Below are positions 30,401 to 42,480 of a stretch of DNA of 64,000 nucleotides, piece after piece. The DNA comes from Eutreptiella sp. 'Long Island Sound 2002' (lineage: Eukaryota; Euglenozoa; Euglenophyceae; Eutreptiales; Eutreptiaceae). Both the position numbers and the translations under genes were made by a program. The notes under the pieces were generated by a model. That model made no database searches and was not told the origin of the DNA. It saw nothing but the letters and a program-made list of their open reading frames with translations. The stretch lies in contig OZ038379.1 in NCBI GenBank assembly GCA_964036045.1, positions 111,794,611-111,858,610 on the forward strand. The letters are read 5' to 3'. How positions within the stretch are numbered: the first letter of the stretch is position 1; each line of letters opens with the position of its first letter.

Positions 30401-33400
30401 GACTTTGCTTGCGTGACTGTAGGCGTCACACAACATCAAAGGCATGGTATGTGGACTTTTAGGTCAAAGACCCAGCCAAGACCATGAAGAAAGTGTTGGG
30501 ATCCTATGGGTTGCGTTATTTGCAGCCTGGCCCAGAGGTTGGCTTGTCTAACGGCTCAGTGATCTGGTCATCAAGATGACCACTCTGTTAAGTCAGGGCT
30601 ATTTGGGTGAATGGGCTCCGCAAACCATCCTGATGGTCTTGAAAGGGCTTGGGCGAATGGGCCCGGCCCATTCTCCGATTGTCTCTATGAGGGACTTATG
30701 AGTGTTGGCGTAACCGTATGTCTTTTCTAGATTTGATTATCCGTTTTCCGTTTGTCAAACCTCAGCTTGTTCGTGGGATATAGTCCAAGTTGGAGTGAGC
30801 TTGCACTCTGACAATGAGTGCTTTTTAGTTTAGAAGCCTGAGGTTTTTTGACCTTTTGTTGGTTGACAATTGATGGCCAATGTGTGCCTGTGTCAGAATT
30901 ATTATCAGTGACGATTTGGGGGTTATGTTCAGTATGCGCTGAATTGAGGCAGCACTCCTCTTCTCATTATCACTTCAGCCTGGAGGTTTTGGCTCTGAGG
31001 CCTGACTTGCAGCCTGTCTTACATCAGAAATCCTCACAGGAGGACGTTCATCATTATGCCTGGCCCATTGGGGGATTCAGCAATCTCGTTGATTCCCATA
31101 GAGCATCCCGATTATCTTGTCGGTAGTGGAAGTCCAATTGGTGCTCGGTTTTGGGTAGGTATTTTTAATATGTTATTGATGGCATTGTGCACTTTAGGGA
31201 ATAGGGTAGTGTCCATTTGAGCGGAGGTGTTTCAAAATTTCAAATTGTCCTCCTATGCTCTGTCAATGTGCTTGGATATTGATTTTAACAAGTGTCACGG
31301 AGCTTTTTTGCCAGTTGTACATGGTCAGTTGTTGCTACAGTACATTGATTTTGCTGGTGACGTTTAGAAGGCGGACAAGGTGATAGATTTGGTTGCATTG
31401 GCCGACTGTTTACCATCAGTCGTCATCTGTTTTGCACCTGTACATGTTTGTAATTTTGATGTGTGAGTTTGGGATCTTCCCCCTTTTGTGCTCTTTCTCA
31501 CTCTTGTGCTTCATTTTTGTGTACGGCGGCCCGTTATGACCATGTGTAGGGCAGTAAGTTTTTTGTTGTTTTTTTTCGTGGCGGAGCCCCCGCCTGATTT
31601 CACAAGTATTATGTTTTTGTACTTTATTTTGCCCGAGGCATATGCCAATCTGCCAAACACTGGTGTTCAGGCAGTGAATTGTTGTTGAGTCAAGGGTGGC
31701 ATTCTGTGGCTATGATTGTTTCAGTTTTGCTCCGGTCTGAGGTTGACTGCTAGGGCAATTAGCACATTTTGGGGTTGCATCTGCTCTTGCTATATTCCCT
31801 TATTCGCGATTAAATTGGCCATATTGTTAGTGTCTGACAGATCACGTTTGTTTACAGTAGTTTTCGTTAAAAAGGTGTGTTCACATTAGGCCGGAGAGTA
31901 TGAGGGAACTGTCTGTAGCATACTTGGTTGCGTGCGGACGACTCTTCAGTCACTCCGGTTCTGCAGCGTTTCCGCTTTTCCTGACGGAGGCAACAATTCA
32001 AAGAAGGCTTTCCTTGCTGTGAATTGGTGTTTAATATTGGCCATGAAGTATTGTGATTTGGGAAGGGGGGTCTATTGTATCCTGTCTTGTCCTTAGGGCT
32101 TGAGATTGCATGACCATGTCCATAACCTGTGATAGAGCGTCTATTACCCAAGAACGTGGTAAAGGAGGTGGCAGGGCCCAGCCCGCCACCGACCTAGCCA
32201 CTAGGGCATGAGGAAGCTTGAGGTCCATCCCTACTCTCTATGTCCCCTTTGCCCGCTTGTCCGTATTGATAATGACGCTTGCAAAGAGCACCTATTCCGT
32301 GTTGGACACGTCGGACCACCTCCCTATGGCAACCTTCATCACATTGTGTTTTGGTATCTTCACTATGCGATGATGGTGCACGGGATCATGGATTTGGTCC
32401 TGGTGATCGGACCTGTCTTGGAGCAACACCCTACCAACAAAGCATTTATGAGCCCATGGTGGATGAAGACTAAAACTGTCAACATAGTAGAGTACACCAA
32501 AGAGATTATATCAATAGCGGTGTTGAAAATGGCCTCAAGGATTTCGAAAGGCACTAAGTGGGTTTTTAATGTTTTCTCGTCAATGATGATCAGAACAGTT
32601 TTTTGGCGTGGACTTGTGAGAGTTGTAGAAGGAATGTGCCTGTATGCGTTACAGGGAGGCCGACCTGTGCAGTGAAGGCAAAAGGGAGACACAACAGTCA
32701 ACTTGTGCAGGATGGCCCTGGGCAGGTTCAAAAAGCAGCTTTGCGTCGACTGGGATGACCTCCTTCCTCTCATGACAACTGCCTTCTCCACCCACTGTTC
32801 TAATTGTGCCAACAATTGGTCCCGGTGGACATTCAACCTCACAAAATCAGCATTGCCAAGCTGTCAAACTTCCTACCATTTCCATTCAGAAGGCGGGCTG
32901 CAATTCACCATGTACTAACATTCCTTTCAACCAAGGCCCGTGCTCACACGGGTCATGTACTCAATGAGGGTATGATCATGAATCATCTTTGCACCACCAT
33001 TGTGATTTGCCATTGCATGCATGTTTCAATTAGATTGCACAGAGTATTTGGGACAGAGTTTGGGGATTGACTACCCTCCAACTATAGGGGCCTGATCTCC
33101 AGCTTGAAGGCATCCCTGAGGACTATATGAAGCAGTAAAGGGCTGTTGGAGTGGCCCCTTTTCTTTGTGGTTAGCTATCTTGGTTGGTGGGTCAACTATT
33201 CAGTTATTGTTATATATTGAGACTACATGAAGTCCGAAAAGCGATCCAAACTAGACCCTATTCTCCAAAATGACTTCATTTAACCAGGTGTCAACCACAT
33301 ATTTGCATTCAGCATGAAATTCCTGTCATTTTGACTATACCATTGTACCTTACCAATTTGTGCCCCAAAATGGTGTTTTCCGGTGTGTGAGCGCGTGACC

Positions 33401-34008
33401 AGCCTGAGTGCGCGCTTGACCAGCCCGGACCTGGGTATGGGCAGTGCCTACCGAGTGGTGAGTCACTAGATTTCAATGACAAAAAAATCAAAAACTTATT
33501 AGGTGTAATTGTTCATGTTTTTCTACCTATTTGTTTGATGGGAATCCATCTGTGATATTTGTTTTCTTCCAAGTTGCACTCTCTCAAAGATCTGCATTTC
33601 TCCTCTTTTGTACAGAGCAGCTGAAGGCCTGCAGAGCAATACACTGAGTCACAGGCAAGGCAATCCACAGGTAAAAAAGTGCACAGGTGACCCAGACCAG
33701 TATGAAGATTGCATAAGCACTTTGCATGTATATAGAGTGATTAATCTCTGTTTTTCTTATTGCAGCCCCATCAGTCTTATGTCAACATGACTCAGATTCC
33801 TCTTGCTGCTCTCGGGATTGCTCGTCGTTGAGTTGTGGATTTTCTCGATATTCTGGTTGAAAACCTGCAGGAGAACAAACATTGGATTTTGAGAACGTAT
33901 TTCAAATTGCAAAGGCAAGAATATACAGTGGTAGCAGGCCCCGGAGTACATTTCTCTCAGTTCCATCTATCTATCAAGTATGGACGATCGACGAAAAAGC
34001 ACGAGTAC
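30401..34008. other. AT-balanced intergenic-type DNA, no supported gene
   Basis: About 3.6 kb with only short open frames. Overlapping frames on opposite strands at 32,208-32,675 (+) and 32,842-32,363 (-) are both hydrophobic and lack motifs. I see no repeats, LTRs or RNA genes. The right end abuts the (AAGT)n start of minus-strand X copy 3. Confidence 0.45.
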
Positions 34009-35145
34009 AAAGTAAGTAAGTAAGTAAGGGCGGCCGCGTCTGCAGCCTCATCTGACTTCCCCTTGGTTGTTTCATATGGGGGCTGCCTTCGGCGAGAAGG
34101 GGAGCCTTCAACCATCACCTCCCCTGGCGTCTCACGTCACGACCGAGAACTTGTACCAGGTTCCCTTGGGGATTGACCAGTGGTAGGATCCCTCCAGTCG
34201 CTGCCCTCACTAACCGCTCCTTCCGGTCCCCTGCCGAAGGATCCTCTGGCCTTCCCCCCCAAGCTCAGCCTTTAGGGCGTCTGTATACGGGTTTTCTGTG
34301 GCGTCGCGGATAGCGCAGCATTACTCTCAACAACCTTCCACTACTTTCCATCCCTCAGGGCTCGAGTACCCGCTCGGCTCCCGGATGCACTTGGTTGTCG
34401 TCCATCGGCGGCTGGAGGCCAGGGGTGACCGTTTCCACTTCCCCCGGGTCCCGCTCACGCGTGAACCTACTTGTACACAGGCCTTTGACATGGGGGCCTC
34501 AGGGTCAGTCCTCACCCCTGGGGACACCTCACAGCTGTCCCAGAGTCCAAGGCGTTTGCCAAACGTCCCGTGGCCAGGTTCCCCATGGTCAGCCCATGGT
34601 TCCCCACTCCATGGCAACCAGTTTCCAATCCCACGGGGCTGTTTCATGGCGCCTGCTGCCGCCCATTCTACCCTGCTCTGCTCACATCGCTTTGCGACCA
34701 CCCGTTCCAGTTTGCCCCATCACGTTTCTGGCCCTGCCCCCGCGCCCGGTTTCCCACCGCCTCTTGTTCCTGTCCCTCATCCTGTGTGTACACCCGGGCG
34801 GGCCACCAGCAGCCCTTTGGCGCGGGCCCTACTGGATCCTCATCCATCCGGGGGCCGTTTCGTGCCCCTGACACGGGCCGCTCCTATCCTCTCTCTTATG
34901 CCCGTGCTCCAGCCGCCTTCTCCTGCCCTGTCCACGGATGGTCGTCCTGGGCTTTTGGCCTACCTGTGCCCCGCGTCCCCTTGTGCCTGTTCTTTCTTGT
35001 GCACCGTCCCTCATCCTGTCTTTATACCCCACCGGGCCGCCAGCAACCCATTGGCGCGGGTCGGAAGGACTGTTTCGTGCCTGCTGCACAGGTTGCTCCT
35101 ATTGGTACCTCTGCTTTCGGGCTCATCCCGCCTTTTTCTCTTTGT
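34009..35145 (-). repeat. Dispersed repeat X, copy 3, minus strand, with (TTAC)n tail at 34,009
   Basis: The plus strand begins GTAAGTAAGTAAGTAAGGGC and continues as the reverse complement of X copy 1: GCAGCCTCATCTGA, then CGGATGCACTTGGTTGTCGT near 34,382, CCCATGGTTCCCCACTCCAT near 34,597 and CTCATCCATCCGGG near 34,840. A block near 35,000-35,100 repeats part of 34,760-34,880, an internal duplication. Orientation is opposite to copy 2, and the tails point toward each other across about 25 kb. The plus strand is open for 357 codons (34,298-35,371), antisense to the tail direction; similar antisense open frames occur in the copies near 1.4-2.0 and 3.0-3.7 kb. Confidence 0.8.
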
Positions 35146-35999
35146 TAGGGTCCTTCTTCCGCTTGTACGCACCCTGTTGGCTGTTCCCCCCCCCCACGCC
35201 CACGTTTGCTCTGCCGTGTCTTGTTGTTTTTTTTCGTCTTTGTCTGTGCCAGGTCCGTGGTTTGGTCTTTCTTCTTCTGTCTTTTTTTTACCCTGCTCCC
35301 TGCATGCACGCACTTCACTGCTGCACTGGATGTCTGTTGTTGCGGCTCCTCTCTGGTTTGTTCTCTGGTAATCTTGCCCCCGTTGGGCTTTCCCCGTTCC
35401 GGTCCCCGCCCATGCCAGTCGGGCGCCTTCCTTGCGTCTCCCCCTCGGTGCTTCCCGCCCCGCCCCTGCCCCCGTCGCGCGCCTCTCGGCCTTCCCCCCC
35501 TTACTGTTCCTCACCGGCGTCGTTTGCGCCGCGCTGCTTCTCTCCGCGCTACGGCTGTATCATTCTCGCCGACACGCGCCCCTCTGCTGGCGCCCGTACC
35601 TCCCCCCAGTAGGTCGACGTAGGTGGTCTCCCCGGGTACCCCTTAGGGGGACATCCCCCGTCGTCCGTCCCCGCCGCCCTCCTCCCATCAGCTCCCTGAT
35701 GGTGGGGAGGGGGGCAGCTGGTACGGCTCAATGCGGGTATTTGGCATGTTGTCGTCCTGTGCATGACGTGGGGCGAATGCCTGCCGCATTCCGCCCCCTG
35801 TGCCCTACCCCTCCTGTATTCTTTTGCGCCCCCTGCTTCTTCGCCTGCCCCTGCCGCCGCTCGCGCGCGCCCCGCCTGTGTCCCCTGCTGCCTGCTACTG
35901 TGGCCCTGCCTTGCTGCCCCAACCCCTCTCCCTTTCTGCCTCTTACTATCACCCCCCACCACTACCCTCGACCCTCATCTGTACCCTGTGATATATAGA
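35146..35999. other. GC-rich low-complexity region beyond X copy 3
   Basis: Pyrimidine-rich on the plus strand, with poly-C (about 35,187) and poly-T runs (35,225-35,290). Read on the minus strand this includes an A-rich, Lys/Glu-coding stretch. No domain is recognised on either strand. It may be older non-LTR element debris. Confidence 0.35.
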
Positions 36000-37430
36000 T
36001 TCTTACTCAGCCTGTGGCACCCAACCCCACCGTCCCCTGTGCTCCTGTGCCATTGCAAGTTCTAGTGGTGCTGTCGGAAATAAACACTCAGATTCCCCTG
36101 CGTAGTACACATTTCCCAGTAGACCACACGTGGGTGCCACGGATCCGGCCGACGTCTCAGGTCGGCCATCTGCCTGCCCACGGGAACTGAAGCCAGACCA
36201 ACCTGAAGGCCGAGCCTCTTTTCTTTGCACACTGAAAGCTCCGTGCCTCCACCCAAGAGCCGCTGCAGGGCCTGCTTGGCCTTTCTGAGGCACAGGGATC
36301 AGACCCGCTGGGGAAGCCGCCTTGAGCTGAGGTGAGGCCTTGACGCCCACGGCCAGAGGACAGCTGGGAAGCCAGCCGTAGCACAGGACCGGCAAGCCAC
36401 AGAGATTCTGTACAACTCCCACGGGCAGGCCTGACACCCTGGACTTTGGAGCCACTGCATCTTCTGAAGGTGCACAACCAGTTTGCTGATTTTCCTTAGC
36501 TGCATTTGAACTGTTGACCAGCGGCGTCTAGCCAAAGAGACAAGCTGCGGTGATTCGGTACGGAGCCATTTCAATTGGATCAGAGCCCGGAGTTGGGGGC
36601 TTGTCCCGGTTTGGTCACCAAGGGTTCACGCCTTGTTGCACAACTTCGCAGGGCGTTCCATGGAGTCGATGGCCGCCAAAGGAATGAAACATTCCGCGTC
36701 GGCCGAGGCCAAACCCTTAGAGCAGGGCACGCGTTAGTCCAATGGTACCAATGCAGCACAATCTTGTCAAGCAGAGAGCTATGTCGCCATGCAGCATGTC
36801 AGTTGATTGCACACACTCCAGTTGTCAGATAGAAAAGACAATTCCACAGCGCCACCGAGACGCAGCCTCGCAGCACCGGACTTGAGAACATCAGCGTTGC
36901 CACTGGCCCTTCCAAGCAATTCCTCCGAGAAAGCGTTCTGAGTATCATCAGCCAAGACCCTGGTACCAGCGGGTTATAAGTATTAGATTCGTCTGCCTGT
37001 TTGCCACTCTTGCAAGGCACAGCCCTGGCACTGAGATTCACCTGAAGTGCAGAGCGCTGCCCACGCCATGTCACCCAGTGAAATTACAGCGGAATTCCGC
37101 ACGCATCGCCTGCTTGTCCACCATGCAGCCGCCAGGCGTCGCTGCAGTCCGGCCTCTGCCGCAAGCACGCCCTCAACAGGGGTGCCAGGGGCCACCCTGA
37201 AGGGCTTTCCCGCTGCTCCATCTGTCTACGCATCTGCAGCCAGTGCCCTCGCACGCAGATTGACGCTTCTCAGGCTCCGGTTGTCGCTTCAGACCTCGAC
37301 GCCCTCCACCATCTCGCACTAAGCCATACACATCCCCCAGAGGCAAGCTTGCAGAACAACCCGTACTGCAGGTCGTCATCTTGCAGCCTGGCCGCGCAGC
37401 ACACATCAGCTGGCGGTGTGTAAAGAAAAA
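36000..37430. other. Balanced-composition sequence, possible unique host DNA
   Basis: About 1.4 kb without tandem structure, homopolymer bias or any visible transposon motif. It is the only such stretch in the GC-rich part of the window. Short frames on both strands (36,299-36,574 minus; 36,003-36,455 minus; 37,047-37,322 plus) have ordinary amino-acid composition but no recognisable family. An intron-containing gene fragment cannot be excluded. No splice-supported gene model can be built by eye. Confidence 0.35.
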
Positions 37431-39690
37431 TGCTGCAACGGTATGGCACACGCGAGCACGCACCCACACCCACACCGCACACACCACGCAACACACCGAG
37501 CACGCACACCGGTGAACAGGGGCCGGGAGGCCCAGGACACCGCACACGCAACACCGCACACCGGACACCACACACGACGCAACACACCGCGACACCGGAG
37601 AACACGAACCAAGTGTCCCAGGACACCACACGCACAACACAACACACACCACACGAGCACACCAGCACAAAAGGGCCAAAAGGCACACGCAACACCACGC
37701 ACAGAGCGTGCACACCGGTGAACAGGAGCCAGGAGGACCAGGACACTGTACACACAACACCGCACACAGAGCGTGCACAGCGGTGAACAGGAGCCAGAAG
37801 GCCCAGGACACCGTACACGCACCACCACGCACAGAGCGTGCACACCGGTGAACGGGAGCCAGGAGGCCCAGGACGCCGTACACGCACCACCACAAACAGA
37901 GCGTGCACACTGGCGAACAGGAGCCAGGAGGCCCAGGACACCGTACACGCACGCAGAGCGTGCACACCGGTGAACAGGAGCCAGGAGGCCCAGGACACCG
38001 TACACACAACACCACACACAGAGCGTGCACACCGGTGAACAGGAGCCAGGAGGCCCAGGACGCCGTACACGCAACACCACACACAGAGCGTGCGCACTGG
38101 TGAACAGGAGCCAGGAGACCCAGGACGCCGTACACGCAACACCACACACAGAACGTACACACCGGTGATCAGGAGCCAGGAGGCCCAGGACACCGTACAC
38201 GCAACACCACACGCAGAGCGTACACACCGGTGAACAGGAGCCAGGAGGCCCAGGACACCGTGCACGCGACACCACACACAGGGCGTGCACACCGGTGAAC
38301 AGGAGCCAGGAGACCCAGGACACCGTACACACAGCACCACAGGCAGAGCGTGCACACGGGCGCACAGGAGCCAGGAGGTCCAGCACGCCGTACACGCAAC
38401 ACCACACACAGAGCGTGCACACCGGTGAACAGGAGCCAGGAGGCCCAGGACGCCGTACACGCAACACCACACACAGAGCGTGCACACTGGTGAACAGGAG
38501 CCAGGGGGCCCACGACGCCGTACACGCAACACCACGCACAGAGCGTGCACACCGGTGAACAGGAGCCAGGAGGCCCGGGACACCGTACACGCAACACCAC
38601 GCGCAGAGCGTGCACACCGGTGAACAGGAGCCAGGAGGCCCAGGACAGCGTACACACAACACCACACGCAGAGCGTGCAGACCGGTGAACAGGAGCCAGG
38701 AGGCCCAGGACGCCGTACACGCAGCACCACACGCAGAACGTGCACACCGGTGAACAGGAGCCAGGAGGCCCAGGACACCGTACACGCAACACCACACACA
38801 GAGCGTGCACACCGGTGAACAGGAGCCAGGAGGCCCAGGACGCCGTGCACGCAACACCACACACAGAGCGTGCACACCGGTGAACAGGAGCCAGGAGGCC
38901 CAGGACACCGTACACACAACACCACACGCAGAGCATGCACACCGGTGAACAGGAGCCAGGAGGCCCAGGACACCGTACACACAACACCACACACAGAGCG
39001 TGCACACTGGTGAACAGGAGCAAGGAGGCCCAGGACACCGTACACGCAACACCACGCACGGAGCGTGCACACCGGTGAACAGGAGCCAGGAGGCCCAGGA
39101 CACCGTACACACAACACCACACGCAGAGCGTGCACACCGGTGAACAGGAGCCAGGAGGCCCAGGACACCGTACACACAACACCACACACAGAGCGTGCAC
39201 ACCGGTGAACAGGAGCCAGGAGGCCCAGGACACCGTACACACAACACCACACGCAGAGCGTGCGCACCGGTGAACAGGAGCCAGGAGGCCGGGGACACCG
39301 TACACGCAACACCACACACAGAGCGTGCACACCGGTGAACAGAAGCCAGGAGGCCCAGGACACCGTACACGCAACACCACACACAGAGCGTGCACACCGG
39401 TGAACAGGAGCCAGGAGGCCCAGGACGCCGTACACGCAACACCACACGCAGAGCGTGCACACCGGTGAACAGGAGCCAGGAGGCCCAGGACACCGTACAC
39501 ACAGCACCACACGCAGAGCGTGCACACCGGTGAACAGGAGCCAGGAGACCCAGGACACCGTACACGCACCACCACACACAGAGCGTGCACACCGGTGAAC
39601 AGGAGCCAGGAGGCCCAAAACACCGTACACACAACACTACACACAGTGCGTGCACACCGGTGAACAGGAGCCAAGCGGCACGGCACACCA
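37431..39690. repeat. 65-bp minisatellite array
   Basis: About 30 well-formed plus several degenerate units. The unit begins ACCGGTGAACAGGAGCCAGG, continues through GGCCCAGGACACCGTACACG and ends ACACAGAGCGTGCAC. Counting the consensus gives 65 bp. The left end (37,450-37,700) is degenerate and includes the variant CCAAGTGTCCCAGG. Because 65 is not a multiple of three, each minus-strand frame passes through all three phases of the unit. None contains a stop, so open frames of 329 to 923 codons (Cys/Val/Leu/Pro-rich, repeating every 65 residues) span it. These are most likely repeat artefacts. Confidence 0.95.
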
Positions 39691-40189
39691 CACGAGCAAC
39701 CCGCCCCCAAAACGAACCCAGCCCACGCCGCCCTGCAAGAAAGAAACATGATGTCAGACCACCAAGACCAACCGTCCGGCCAAGGCCAACCCAGCGGGTA
39801 CGAAGAGGGCAGGCAGGCAGGGCAGGCAAGCGAAGAGGGACAGAGGGACAAGGCGGGGAAAGCGAGAGGAGAGGAACCAACCCCCCCCCCCCCCAACGTG
39901 CACACACCCCACTGCACCGGGCCACAGCCGGGCGCCAACAAGGCCCGCCATGGAGCCAAACAGGCCCGCCCGAGAGAGGGTGTGTCCCCGCGCCTGCGCA
40001 ACAGCACGCCCGGGCAAGGAGCGCGCGCCACACGCAGGCCAAGCAGGGCACACGCGCAGCACCGCACGCCAGCACGCACCACGGCACAAAACACGACACC
40101 ACCATGGCAAACACCCACACCCAACGACGAAGGAGCCGCCAAGAACAAGTCCAAGCCCCGCAGTCCCCACAGCGCAACAGCCGCCGTCC
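39691..40189. other. Junction sequence between two minisatellites
   Basis: A/C/G-rich, with a 14-base C run at 39,881-39,894. No gene. The minus strand is open and continuous with the minisatellite frames. It contains no complete repeat unit. Confidence 0.4.
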
Positions 40190-40655
40190 GGATTGACGTG
40201 TGTGCGCCCGGCAGTGAACCCAGCCCCTGCCGGCTACGAACCAGCCGCCGTCCAGATGGACGTGTGTGTGCCCGGCAGGGTACCCAACCCCTGCCCGCTA
40301 CGGAACAGGTCGCGGTCCGGACGGACGTGTGTGCGCCAGGCAGTGAACCCAGCCTCTGCCGGCTACAAACCAGCTGCCGTCCGGATGGACGTGTGTGCAC
40401 CCGGCAGTGAACCCAGCCCCTGCCGGCTATGAAACAGCCGCCGTCCGGATGGACGTGTGTGTGCCCGGCGGTGAACCCACCCCCTGCCGGCTACGAAACA
40501 GCCGCCGTCCGGACGGACGTGTGTGCGCCCGGCAGTGAACCCAGCCCCTGCCGGCTACGAAACAGCCGCCGTCCAGAGGGACGTGTGTGCGCCCGGCAGT
40601 GAACCCAGCCCCTGCCGGCTACGTAACAGCCGCCGTCCGGGGGGACGCCCGAGCA
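40190..40655. repeat. 64-bp minisatellite, eight units
   Basis: GACGTGTGTG-type unit starts fall at 40,195, 40,259, 40,324, 40,388, 40,452, 40,516, 40,580 and 40,644 (spacing 64 or 65). The unit continues CGCCCGGCAGTGAACCCAGC, then CCCTGCCGGCTACGAAACAG and CCGCCGTCCGGATG. It is distinct in sequence from the adjacent 65-bp array but almost identical in length. Confidence 0.93.
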
Positions 40656-42480
40656 CCCAGTTGGCACGCACTGCCTGCCGGACGTGCTACCGGACCACCG
40701 AGCCCGCGCCACCCGGAGGGGTGAGTGCTCAGTTATCGCAAACCACATGCCAAACGGTACCACACCCAACACCACCCGCAATGACACACCATCACCACCA
40801 CCATGCACGCCCACCCGCCACCACACACCCAAGGCCCATCGTCAGGGCTCCCCGCCGACACCACAACCACCCAGCAGTCGAGCCACAACCACCATCACCA
40901 CCCAGCCCACACCGGCCCGACCACACCCGCCACCGGCCGGCCACACACGTCAGAGAACCCACCATCACGCCCGACCACACCGCGCAGGCGACGCAGCCAC
41001 ATCCAACACCCAATCCCAAGCACCCAGACCAGGACCATCCACACGGAGCATACACCAGCCACGCACCATCAGACAACACAAGCTGCCCACCAAGTACACG
41101 TCCACGCGCGCACCCGCACCCAACCACGCCCACCAAGCGCCCAGCGCACCGGCCCCGACCACCACCGCCACACACAACGGCACAAACCACACACAGGCAG
41201 CCACCCAACGCCGGCACCAACTCCACAGGCAGAAAGGCGGACAAACCGCCAACATCAACACACCCGCACCAACAAGCACACCTAAGATACCCGGCGCAGG
41301 CCACACACACCGAGCGCCACACCACCAGCCGCACCCACCTCCCGCTGACCACCCACACCGAAGAACCGAACATCGCGACCGGCCGCACTGCCGCCCTCTC
41401 CTCTCCACCAGCCTCTCACCGGCGGCATCGCCACCCACAGAATCACCAACAACACCCTCCCCCCCGGCAGCACTCACGACGCCGTCGCCAGGCACACCAC
41501 CATCCGCCCCGCATCACACCTGCAACACCCCCACGCTCCACACCACCCACAGCACCCACACCGGAAACCGCCAACACCGCCGTCCCACCCTTACCACCTG
41601 CAGCACCGTCACCATCGACGTCGCCAGCGGCACCACCATCACGCCCGACCACACCGCGCGGACGACACGCCCACAACCAGCATCCAACCCCAAACACCCA
41701 CACCGACACCACCCACACCGACCAGACCCCACACCACCCAAGTTAAACACACGCCGACCACGCTCCACCAAACAACACAAACCGCCACACGCACGGCAAC
41801 AGCGCACCTGCCGCCCACAGACCCCCCGCAACCCGCACCAAGTACACACCAACACGCGCACCCGCACCCAACCCGACCACCACACGCAGAGGCAACCGCC
41901 CAACGCCAGCACCGACTCCACGGGCAGACAGGCAGACAAACCACCTCGTCGGCATCACCAACAACACCATCACCCAATCCGCCAGCTGCGGCACCAACGC
42001 CACCATCGCCCGTTGCACCAACGGCAACCCCCCCTCCGGCCCCCCACCACCCGTTCCAAACGCGTCACCTACGGCACACACCGGCCTCACCGTCACCCAG
42101 TGCATCGCCTACGTCACCCTCGCCATCGGAACCACCGACGACACCACCGCCCACAGCACCCTCAGCAACACCCTACGTAGGGACAGTACCAGCGGCGCCA
42201 CCAACCAGCACACCACCTGCAACACCCACATCAACATCGCCACCACCCATGACATCACCCGCAGCGCCCTCACCATCGACGTCACCGGCAGCACCCTCAC
42301 CGCCGACATCACCAGTTATGCCACCACCCGCTGCACCACCTACAGCGACCACCTGAGCCGCAGGCCCCCCCAGCGCCCGCCCCGTCACCTATGACACCAT
42401 CAGCGTCACCAACCCCGTCGCCGCCCGGCGCATCACCCGAAGCACCCACGTCAACAACACAAACCCGTTTTGACGCCCAC
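40656..42480 (+). pseudogene. A/C-rich remnant of a Thr/Asn-rich repetitive protein
   Basis: Across changing plus frames there are protein-like repeats: Gly-Gly-Ile-Ala-Thr-His-Arg-Ile-Thr-Asn-Asn-Thr near 41,420, Thr-Ile-Asp-Val-Ala-Ser-Gly-Thr-Thr-Ile near 41,612, Gly-Ile-Thr-Asn-Asn-Thr-Ile-Thr near 41,960, Leu-Thr-Ile-Asp-Val-Thr-Gly-Ser near 42,270 and Thr-Tyr-Asp-Thr-Ile-Ser-Val-Thr near 42,386. The Ile/Val-Thr-x-Asn/Gly periodicity resembles parallel beta-helix or bacterial-adhesin-like repeats (inference). A direct repeat of about 320 bp recurs with an offset of 674-695 bp (40,961 versus 41,635). Frames break often, so any protein is decayed. Confidence 0.4.

Noticed and set aside
32208-32842. 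Hydrophobic frames on both strands as a membrane-protein gene
   Set aside because: Both overlapping frames are equally plausible and lack motifs; no neighbouring exon-like structure supports either.
8708-35145. Giant DNA transposon with X repeats as terminal inverted repeats
   Set aside because: X copies differ in truncation, end in simple-repeat tails like retroposed copies and occur elsewhere as single copies; no transposase is seen. Independent insertions are simpler.
37431-39690. CRISPR array
   Set aside because: The 65-bp units are contiguous with no unique spacers, and the context is eukaryotic with no cas genes.
37270-40400. Minus-strand frames of 743 to 923 codons as genes
   Set aside because: They coincide exactly with the 65-bp and 64-bp arrays and show only the repeat periodicity; kept as a finding, not a gene.
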